Assembly: GCA_018061705.1 (NCBI GenBank)
Contig: JAGOTO010000030.1
Location: forward strand, 1 to 5,857
Source of the DNA: Candidatus Saccharimonadota bacterium
GTDB lineage: Bacteria; Patescibacteria; Saccharimonadia; Saccharimonadales; UBA4665
Direction of reading: 5' to 3'
DNA: 5,857 bases
The translations under genes and the position numbers were made by a program. Positions 1-4,500 of the stretch are shown here, piece by piece. Under the pieces are notes generated by a model that was not told where the DNA came from, made no database searches, and worked only from the letters and a program-made list of their open reading frames with translations. Numbering within the stretch: the first letter of the stretch is position 1; every line of letters starts with the position of its first letter.

Positions 1-69
1 TTGAAATGATGCAGTAGACAAATAATGTGTTCGATTAATGCGATCAATAATCATTTTTATGCAGACATA

Positions 70-97
70 TTGACAACATCAACATTTTGAATAACAG
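70..97 (+). promoter_or_regulatory. Weak promoter candidate for the first gene
   Basis: A perfect -35 hexamer TTGACA lies at 70-75. The best -10 match is TAACAG at 92-97, 16 bases downstream, and is poor (TA at the start, A in the fourth position shifted). The AT-rich setting upstream of the first gene supports it. The -10 is too weak for a firm call. Confidence 0.25.
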
Positions 98-182
98 ATT
101 GGGATTGAGAATTTTACTACACATTTTGCTTGCATTCAGCTTTTTGTGAGACTACCATGGAGTTAAAACAAACAAGCCAAAT

Positions 183-187
183 GGAGG
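183..187 (+). promoter_or_regulatory. Ribosome binding site that decides the start of the first gene
   Basis: GGAGG lies 8 bases before ATG 196. None of the other three in-frame starts (130, 157, 181) has a comparable site; GTGAG at 146-150 before ATG 157 is the next best. This supports the shorter protein. Confidence 0.55.
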
Positions 188-195
188 ATACCAAG

Positions 196-1200
196 ATGGC
201 GGTTTTGTCTGAAGCATTGAGAGACTGCCCCAGGCAACCCCATCTTCCTCCAGGCTCTATGGACGAATCTTCTCCTGACCAAACCGGCGGGAGTTTTTCT
301 TTAGATGGGCTTAGAGAACGTGAACAGGGGCTCATCGCTACTGGCGGGTATCGTCGCCCAACTATTGCCGATGGTCATGATTACGTCCTGCCAGATGATG
401 GTGTGTCGCGCCCGATTGATGAAGTATCCGGCTTACCGTATTGTTTCGTACCGGTAACGCACCTACCACGTAAATGGCGCAACTGGTCGAAGCCATGCCG
501 CGTCGCAGATTACGACCATCAGTACCCGACGGTCGAAACAATTCACGGGGGAAATCCGCTTTTGCGCGAGCACAAGGTCGCCGAAGCAATGAACAACCTA
601 CGGTTGCAATTTACGACTCGGACCAATCATGATACTTGGAATAAGTCGGAATTTATTGGCCCCCTACAACCAGCCACGCGGAAACAACTGGCGGCTGTTT
701 GTGTGTCCGCCTTGGCGAACTATGTCCCAAAGGGTGGTATTGATTTTGTAAACAATAAACCAATTTTGCGATGGCTGAGTGACCAGGAGCGCATGGCTCT
801 CATCACGAGCTCTCAGGTGCGAGTAGCGAACGCAGTCCCGGTCGTCCGCTATTTGTATGAATCGGCGTTGCTACAGAATAGGCATGCGCTTAATGACGCA
901 AAGATAGACGAATTTCTATTTACCAGTGATCCGGAACGAAGACTGCGCTGCGGTCACGGGCTGATGGCGACACTACTTGAGCGTCAATTTGAACCATTTG
1001 AGGCTCAGTATCTTCGCCTGCGGGCCAGCCAGGAGATTACGACGCGGGACGAGATCAAGGGGAAGTTTAGTGAGGCTCCCGAAACGCCAGGGGAGTTGGT
1101 TCTCGAGGAATTGCGTCGGGCACAAATGATTCCGTATGCCCTCAGGTTATTGAAAGAACGAGTCACGGACAGTCCTATGCCGGCTAGGGCAACTGCTTGA
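196..1200 (+). CDS. Hypothetical protein, 334 residues, family not recognised
   Basis: I do not recognise this protein. The ATG at 196 is chosen because GGAGG at 183-187 sits 8 bases ahead of it. In-frame alternatives are TTG 130, ATG 157 and ATG 181, all with poorer ribosome binding sites; the longest would give 356 residues. The first 60 or so residues are rich in Pro, Ser, Gly and acidic residues and look disordered. From about residue 75 on the composition looks globular, with a cluster PRKWRNWSKP near residue 92, then His/Asn-rich segments, and mainly helical, charged sequence to the end (for example ELVLEELRRAQ). There is no signal peptide and no membrane segment, so it is probably cytoplasmic. 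It ends 109 bases before rpsF, which has its own promoter, so the two need not be co-regulated. The long open frame and ordinary codon use make it a likely real gene. Confidence 0.72.
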   Translation: MAVLSEALRDCPRQPHLPPGSMDESSPDQTGGSFSLDGLREREQGLIATGGYRRPTIADGHDYVLPDDGVSRPIDEVSGLPYCFVPVTHLPRKWRNWSKPCRVADYDHQYPTVETIHGGNPLLREHKVAEAMNNLRLQFTTRTNHDTWNKSEFIGPLQPATRKQLAAVCVSALANYVPKGGIDFVNNKPILRWLSDQERMALITSSQVRVANAVPVVRYLYESALLQNRHALNDAKIDEFLFTSDPERRLRCGHGLMATLLERQFEPFEAQYLRLRASQEITTRDEIKGKFSEAPETPGELVLEELRRAQMIPYALRLLKERVTDSPMPARATA

Positions 1201-1215
1201 TATTGTTTAGTCGTC

Positions 1216-1244
1216 TTGACCAACAGGGGTCGATGTAGTATACT
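1216..1244 (+). promoter_or_regulatory. Sigma70-type promoter of rpsF-rpsR
   Basis: TTGACC (1216-1221) and TATACT (1239-1244) are separated by exactly 17 bases, each one mismatch from consensus. Transcription should start near 1251, giving a leader of about 60 bases before the rpsF TTG. It is the strongest promoter in the window, as expected for ribosomal protein genes. Confidence 0.82.
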
Positions 1245-1262
1245 CCAGAGACTATTAACTCA

Positions 1263-1289
1263 GCTTGCATCAATCATTGGAGTGCAGGC
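1263..1289 (+). promoter_or_regulatory. Hairpin in the rpsF leader
   Basis: A 7-bp stem forms between GCTTGCA (1263-1269) and TGCAGGC (1283-1289), with one G-U pair. Inside, CAA (1271-1273) can pair with TTG (1277-1279), leaving GAG (1280-1282) unpaired on the 3' side. It lies between the predicted transcription start and the Shine-Dalgarno site at 1297-1303. Leaders of rpsF operons in many bacteria carry an S6:S18-binding RNA with a CCG bulge; this hairpin has the right position but no CCG, so its role is open. Confidence 0.4.
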
Positions 1290-1309
1290 GTAAACCAAAG
1301 GAGTCTATC

Positions 1310-1687
1310 TTGAACCAATACGAGATTGCAATTTTGTTTGATCCAGGACTGGATGTCGATATGGATCAGGCAACCAATAAAGTCGAAAAAGTCCTCGCAG
1401 ACAACGGCGCTAAAGTGACAAATGTTGATAACTGGGGCAAACGTAAGCTGGCGTACCAAATCAAGAAACATGACAGCGCTGTCTATGTTATCTACTCTGT
1501 TGATATCCCCGGTGAGAATGTGAAAAAAATCGAGTCTATTCTCAATATCACTGATGAAGTCATTCGTTTCCTGCTGGTCCGTCCTGACCAGAAGGCGATA
1601 TTGAAGGCTGAGGCAGAAAAAGCACGCAAAGCAGAGCAAGCTGCAAAGCGCGGTGACAGAGAAGAAAAAGACGAAGACGAAGAATAG
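1310..1687 (+). CDS. rpsF: 30S ribosomal protein S6
   Basis: S6 binds the 30S platform next to S18 and helps assemble the central domain of 16S rRNA. The start is TTG 1310, preceded by AAAGGAG (1297-1303) at 6 bases; this gives the typical S6 opening MNQYEIAILFDP and 125 residues. An upstream in-frame TTG at 1265 is unlikely because it falls inside the leader hairpin and adds an untypical N-terminus. Family landmarks are present: the hydrophobic first strand, the signature WGKRKLAYQIKK at 42-53, the strand SAVYVIYSV, and DEVIRFLLVR at 82-91. After about residue 92 comes a Lys/Ala/Glu helix and an acidic tail ending KDEDEE; E. coli S6 also ends in glutamates, there extended post-translationally by RimK. 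rpsR follows after 28 bases and is surely co-transcribed. Confidence 0.96.
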   Translation: MNQYEIAILFDPGLDVDMDQATNKVEKVLADNGAKVTNVDNWGKRKLAYQIKKHDSAVYVIYSVDIPGENVKKIESILNITDEVIRFLLVRPDQKAILKAEAEKARKAEQAAKRGDREEKDEDEE

Positions 1688-1715
1688 AACGTAAACAATA
1701 CCGAGGAGCATGTAT

Positions 1716-1919
1716 ATGGCAAAGATTTTTAAACACCGAACAGACGTAGCTTTTTTTGACTACAAAGATTTTAAGACACTACAACGATACGTTAACCAGT
1801 ACGGACAAATTGAGTCACGCAAAAAGACTGGCCTAACCGAGAGTGAGCAGCGCCATCTCGCACTCGCGATAAAGCGAGCGCGTCATATCGCATTGTTGCC
1901 GTTTGTAGCGACAGCTTAA
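1716..1919 (+). CDS. rpsR: 30S ribosomal protein S18
   Basis: S18 forms a heterodimer with S6 on the 30S platform. The protein has 67 residues and carries the family core: DYKD near residue 16, then the TGL turn, and the hallmark AIKRARHIALLPF near the C-terminus. ATG 1716 is preferred over ATG 1710 because GAGGAG (1703-1708) is 7 bases from the first but only 1 base from the second; it also gives the standard MAK opening. The N-terminus before DYKD is short and contains no cysteine, so this is a zinc-independent form. In many bacteria ssb lies between rpsF and rpsR; here rpsR follows rpsF directly and ssb comes after a 214-base gap. Confidence 0.95.
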   Translation: MAKIFKHRTDVAFFDYKDFKTLQRYVNQYGQIESRKKTGLTESEQRHLALAIKRARHIALLPFVATA

Positions 1920-2053
1920 GTAAAGGCTGTAGCAAGCCAGTTGATTGCCCGCAGGGGCCCGTAACAGACAAACCAAGAGAGGGCGAGTCCTGCTCGTGGA
2001 GTCCTCAGGGTTCGAGGGATCTATGGTGCTGCGGTTTTGTGGTATGATTTTGC
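1920..2053 (+). other. Non-coding stretch with clustered small hairpins after rpsR
   Basis: No credible reading frame is seen here. Several short stems follow one another on the + strand: GGCT/AGCC (1925-1928 with 1935-1938), a two-part hairpin at 1940-1965, GCGAG/CTCGT (1983-1987 with 1993-1997, one G-U) and TCCTC/GAGGG (2002-2006 with 2014-2018, one G-U, 7-base loop). GAGTCCT occurs twice at a period of 14 bases (1985-1991, 1999-2005). None of the stems is followed by a T run, so none is a standard terminator. It could be the 3' untranslated region of rpsR, a leader-like control element or a small RNA. Confidence 0.4.
1940..1965 (+). promoter_or_regulatory. Candidate S6:S18-binding RNA hairpin with CCG internal loop
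   Basis: Outer stem GTTG (1940-1943) pairs with TAAC (1962-1965), one G-U. Inner stem GCCC (1947-1950) pairs with GGGC (1955-1958) around a GCAG loop. The internal loop has ATT (1944-1946) on one side and CCG (1959-1961) on the other. The known S6:S18 complex-binding motif is a CCG bulge flanked by a stem and a hairpin, normally in the 5' leader of rpsF operons. Here the look-alike sits 20 bases after the rpsR stop. The resemblance is visible; binding is inference. Confidence 0.35.
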
Positions 2054-2082
2054 TTGACGTCATATCGCCAAGAGCGTAGGGT
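2054..2082 (+). promoter_or_regulatory. Probable promoter of ssb
   Basis: TTGACG (2054-2059) and TAGGGT (2077-2082) lie 17 bases apart. The -10 keeps the three most important positions (T1, A2, T6) but is otherwise weak. A start near 2089 would give a leader of about 45 bases. The long gap after rpsR makes a separate promoter plausible. Confidence 0.45.
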
Positions 2083-2133
2083 GGATAGTACAAATGTAAT
2101 GAGGACATAGTTTCTTCAGGAGGGAGCTGCCAG

Positions 2134-2610
2134 ATGGCACGAAGTTTTAACCAAGTAGTATTGATGGGAAACTTGACGAGGGATCCGGAGCTTCGTCAAA
2201 CCCCAAACGGACAAAACGTGTGTAGTTTTTCGCTTGCCCTTAACCGTTCCTATAAGGCAGCTGACGGTAACTGGCAAGAAGCAACTGACTATATAGATAT
2301 TGTGGCGTGGGGGCCACTGGGTGAGCGCGTCGCGCAGTACTTGAGCAAAGGCAGGCCTTGTTTGGTGAATGGGAGAATTCAATCTCGCAATTGGGAGCAA
2401 GATGGCCAAAAACGTAGCAAGGTTGAAGTTGTCGCGCAAGACGTTACCTTTTTGGGAGGCCCAGGGGGTGCTGAGGGCGGCGCTGGTGGTGGCTACAAAC
2501 AGGACGATAGCCCGACACAGAGCGCGCCTCGCTCCGCTAAAAAGAAAGACGATGTCGTCATTCAGGATGTGGGTGACGAACCGATAAATCTCGACGATAT
2601 TCCATTCTAG
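2134..2610 (+). CDS. ssb: Single-stranded DNA-binding protein SSB
   Basis: SSB coats single-stranded DNA during replication, repair and recombination and recruits partner proteins through its C-terminal tip. The 158-residue protein has an OB fold at about 1-107: opening NQVVLMGNLTRDPELR, then the conserved VCSFSLALNR, the DYIDIVAWG strand (52-60), LSKGRPCLVNGRIQSRNW (70-87) and VTFLGG. A Gly-rich, then charged linker spans about 108-150, and the protein ends in the acidic-hydrophobic tip DDIPF. The OB-fold aromatics W47, W59 and W87 are candidates for DNA stacking. Start ATG 2134 follows AGGAGG (2118-2123) at 10 bases. Length and layout are normal for a homotetrameric bacterial SSB. The next gene begins 8 bases after the stop. 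Confidence 0.97.
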   Translation: MARSFNQVVLMGNLTRDPELRQTPNGQNVCSFSLALNRSYKAADGNWQEATDYIDIVAWGPLGERVAQYLSKGRPCLVNGRIQSRNWEQDGQKRSKVEVVAQDVTFLGGPGGAEGGAGGGYKQDDSPTQSAPRSAKKKDDVVIQDVGDEPINLDDIPF

Positions 2611-2618
2611 TCTGTGGT

Positions 2619-2939
2619 ATGTCCGAATCGCTAACCAGTCAAATGCTACAAATAGATCGTACGGTACGATCGATACTCAGGCAGGCAAATGATGAGACGG
2701 TGCTGTTGCAAAAGCAAGATGTCGCAGACATCAAACAGGTACTCTACGAGACTCGGCTCGATGTGCGTGATTATGAAGGCGCACAGACACGATCTGAGCA
2801 GGAAAAGCATGCAATGAGTGGGCAGCGCAATCTGAACGCGCTGAACGAATTGATTGCGCATCACGGCTCGCTCTTTGGGCCAGTTGATGTTGCTGAGCTT
2901 GGAGCAAGAATTGATTCGATCAGCTCGTCCTTAGAGTAA
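2619..2939 (+). CDS. Small helical hypothetical protein, 106 residues
   Basis: I do not recognise this protein. It is predicted by eye to be almost all helix, with long amphipathic stretches at about 5-35 and 36-65 and again at 66-85, broken by a Gly/Pro segment (GSLFGPVD, about 84-91) and a final helix. It has no cysteine or tryptophan, no signal peptide and no membrane segment. The ATG at 2619 lies 8 bases after the ssb stop and has no Shine-Dalgarno site, so translation is probably coupled to ssb; ATG 2643 is an alternative, also without one. Its place after ssb suggests, but does not show, a role linked to DNA handling. The helical, charged character recalls small accessory subunits such as the exonuclease VII small chain, but I see no signature of that family. 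Confidence 0.72.
   Translation: MSESLTSQMLQIDRTVRSILRQANDETVLLQKQDVADIKQVLYETRLDVRDYEGAQTRSEQEKHAMSGQRNLNALNELIAHHGSLFGPVDVAELGARIDSISSSLE
2655..2671. repeat. Perfect 17-bp palindrome inside the small hypothetical gene
   Basis: GATCGTAC (2655-2662), a central G, and GTACGATC (2664-2671) form a perfect inverted repeat. In RNA it would be a 7-bp stem with a CGG loop, about 36 bases after the start codon. It could be an operator-like site, an mRNA hairpin, or chance. Confidence 0.6.
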
Positions 2940-2949
2940 CGGCTAGAGT

Positions 2950-2972
2950 TTGACTAACGGGGTTGATATACT
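2950..2972 (+). promoter_or_regulatory. Extended -10 promoter of efp
   Basis: TGATATACT (2964-2972) is an extended -10 element with the hexamer TATACT at 2967-2972. A TTGACT at 2950-2955 lies only 11 bases upstream, too close for a normal -35, so the extended -10 probably carries the activity. Transcription would start near 2979, giving a leader of about 30 bases. The sequence closely resembles the rpsF promoter with 6 bases missing from the spacer. Confidence 0.6.
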
Positions 2973-3008
2973 ACAAGTAGCGAAAATCACGAGGAAAGGA
3001 AAGAAGCC

Positions 3009-3575
3009 ATGGCCTTATCGATCACGAATCTTAAAAAAGGAGTGGTGTTTCAGCTCGATGGCGAACCGTATCGAGTCATTGAGTACAACCAGAAAGTAAT
3101 GGGTCGGGGGGGCAGTATCGTCAACGTACGTATACGGAGCCTTCTGGATGGTAAGGTTCTTGAGAAAACCTTCAAAGGCAATGAAACGCTTGAAAGTGCA
3201 GATGTGACAAATCAAACAGTGCAATATCTCTATCGCGACGGATCTGTCTTCCACTTTATGAACCAGGAGAGTTTTGAGCAATTTGAGATAAGCGATGAGC
3301 TAATGGGTGACGGCGCTGGCTACATAAAGGAAGGTGATATGGTCAGCTTGCAGTTTTTCAATGGGCTCGCTATCAACGTCGAACTCCCTAAAAACGTGCC
3401 CCTCCTCGTTACGTACACTGAAAATGCAGTGAAGGGAGATACGAGCAACTCCATTACCAAAGATGCGACTCTTGAGACGGGCATCACAATCAAGGTTCCG
3501 GCCTTTATTAAACAAGGTGATGTCATATCGGTAGATACTGTCACCGGCACGTACCGCGAGCGTGTGAAAGAGTGA
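3009..3575 (+). CDS. efp: Elongation factor P
   Basis: EF-P binds between the P and E sites of stalled ribosomes and helps form peptide bonds at consecutive prolines. The protein has 188 residues, normal for the family. Domain I (about 1-64, KOW-like) opens ALSITNLKKG and contains GEPYRVIEY and KVLEKTFKGNE. Domain II (about 65-127) and domain III (about 128-188) are OB folds; the family signature is visible as TLETGITIKVPAFIKQGD, and the end GTYRERV is typical. The tip loop in domain I reads MGRGGS (31-36), so the residue corresponding to the modified Lys34 of E. coli (loop PGKGQA) is Arg33. ATG 3009 follows AAAGGA (2995-3000) at 8 bases. It has its own promoter. Seven G residues in a row (3106-3112) encode part of this loop. 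Confidence 0.96.
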   Translation: MALSITNLKKGVVFQLDGEPYRVIEYNQKVMGRGGSIVNVRIRSLLDGKVLEKTFKGNETLESADVTNQTVQYLYRDGSVFHFMNQESFEQFEISDELMGDGAGYIKEGDMVSLQFFNGLAINVELPKNVPLLVTYTENAVKGDTSNSITKDATLETGITIKVPAFIKQGDVISVDTVTGTYRERVKE

Positions 3576-3674
3576 TGGCGATGGGTCGCGGTAGGGGTTG
3601 TATCAGTACTTGGCCTTATGCGGTAGTCGAGGCCTCACGATGAGACATGATTTTCTCTCAGGGGCTACCATGGT

Positions 3675-3681
3675 AGGGGGG
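3675..3681 (+). promoter_or_regulatory. G-rich ribosome binding site of tlyA
   Basis: AGGGGGG at 3675-3681 replaces the usual AGGAGG and can pair with the 16S rRNA tail using a G-U pair in place of A-U. It lies 7 bases before TTG 3689 and 4 bases before TTG 3686, which favours the former as start. Confidence 0.5.
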
Positions 3682-3688
3682 TCTGTTG

Positions 3689-4474
3689 TTGAAACAAAGA
3701 CTTGATATCGAGATAGCCGAGAGGCGACTCGTGGCGAGTCGGAGTCAAGCTGAGTCGTATATTCGGCTCGGAATCGTGCTTGTGAACGGGCGCGTCGCGG
3801 TGAAATCAGGGCAGATTGTATCTGGGCAGGATAAAATCGAAGTGAAAATCGATACGCAGTATGTCAGCCGTGCGGCATTGAAGCTCAAAAGTGCCGACCA
3901 AGCATTCGCTGTCGACTGGAAAGACAAGACGGTGCTCGATGTCGGCAGTAGCACGGGCGGCTTTACCCAGTACGCCTTACAACATGGCGCCAGATGCGTG
4001 GTCGCAGTGGATGTTGGCAGCGATCAACTGCACCCAAGTTTGCGGAATGATCCTCGAATCGAACTGCACGAGAAAACCGATATTCGGAATGTTAGGATCA
4101 AAACGATTGGGCCAAACGCCGTGACGTCTAATGTATGTAGCATCGATCACCGGATAGATATTGTTGTAGCTGACGTATCATTTATCTCGCTCCGCGATAT
4201 ATTGCCCCACGTATCAACGCTCATGAGTAAGGATTCAATACTCATTGCAATGGTCAAGCCACAGTTTGAGGCAGGTAATAGCCACCTCAAACACAAAGGG
4301 GTCATAAAAAACGACAAAGTAAGGCGTGAAATTCTCAAAGAGTTTGAAGTATGGGCACAGCGATCGTTTAAACTCCTTGACAAGACAGATTCTGCGGTAG
4401 CAGGCAGCAAAGGAAATCTCGAGAGATTCTATCTGCTACGAAAGCTTCCAGGAACGAAGGCGGCTTCGCGGTGA
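3689..4474 (+). CDS. tlyA: TlyA-type rRNA cytidine 2'-O-methyltransferase
   Basis: TlyA transfers a methyl group from S-adenosylmethionine to the 2'-OH of cytidine in rRNA (C1920 of 23S, and in some bacteria C1409 of 16S). The protein has 261 residues. An S4 RNA-binding domain (about 1-60) opens MKQRLDIE and includes ASRSQAESYIRLGIVLVNG. The Rossmann methyltransferase domain has the SAM motif DVGSSTGGFT (84-93), AVDVGSDQL (106-114), DVSFISL (162-168), KPQFEAG (190-196), KGVIKND and a final GNLERFYLL. K65, D162, K190 and E245 match the K-D-K-E set of FtsJ-type enzymes. TTG 3689 is chosen over the adjacent TTG 3686 because the G-rich site at 3675-3681 is 7 bases away and because MKQRLD is the usual opening. 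It may be co-transcribed with efp; I see no convincing promoter in between. The S4 start with many Arg/Lys fits rRNA binding. Confidence 0.94.
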   Translation: MKQRLDIEIAERRLVASRSQAESYIRLGIVLVNGRVAVKSGQIVSGQDKIEVKIDTQYVSRAALKLKSADQAFAVDWKDKTVLDVGSSTGGFTQYALQHGARCVVAVDVGSDQLHPSLRNDPRIELHEKTDIRNVRIKTIGPNAVTSNVCSIDHRIDIVVADVSFISLRDILPHVSTLMSKDSILIAMVKPQFEAGNSHLKHKGVIKNDKVRREILKEFEVWAQRSFKLLDKTDSAVAGSKGNLERFYLLRKLPGTKAASR

Positions 4475-4493
4475 GTCGGAGGGTTGCTACAAT
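4465..4493 (+). promoter_or_regulatory. Extended -10 promoter giving a probably leaderless mRNA
   Basis: TGCTACAAT (4485-4493) is an extended -10 with hexamer TACAAT at 4488-4493. A weak -35, TTCGCG (4465-4470), lies 17 bases upstream, inside the end of tlyA. Seven bases separate the -10 from ATG 4501, so transcription should start at or next to the A of the start codon. Confidence 0.6.
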
Positions 4494-4500
4494 ATGATGT

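Larger units (their letters stand above)
1..195. other. AT-rich upstream region, no gene seen
   Basis: This stretch precedes the first gene. It is visibly richer in A and T than the coding DNA. It holds an imperfect palindrome at 34-48 (ATTAAT, GCG, ATCAAT; one mismatch) and a wider inverted repeat, GATTA at 33-37 with TAATC at 48-52. A weak promoter candidate lies at 70-97. The reading frame of the downstream gene is open from 109, so translation could start earlier than 196, but I see no ribosome binding site for that. Confidence 0.5.

Noticed and set aside
145..156. CRP half-site TGTGA ahead of ATG 157
   Set aside because: No matching TCACA half is found at the expected spacing, so a single five-base match is not evidence.
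1274..1711. Minus-strand open frame of 145 codons opposite rpsF
   Set aside because: It lies entirely against the unmistakable S6 gene, its product is a Phe/Val-rich artefact of the A-rich rpsF tail read backwards, and it has no ribosome binding site context.
2002..2020. GGTTCGA at 2009-2015 looked like a tRNA T-loop
   Set aside because: The flanking five-base segments do not pair in T-arm geometry, and no acceptor stem, D-arm or anticodon arm can be placed around it.
1920..2053. Intrinsic terminator after rpsR
   Set aside because: The stems are short and none is followed by a run of T residues.
2369..2587. Alternative-frame open frame inside ssb
   Set aside because: Fully within the SSB linker and OB-fold coding sequence in another frame, with Arg/Ala-rich composition typical of a shadow.
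2950..2955. TTGACT as a working -35 for efp
   Set aside because: It is only 11 bases from the TATACT element; the extended -10 explains the promoter better.
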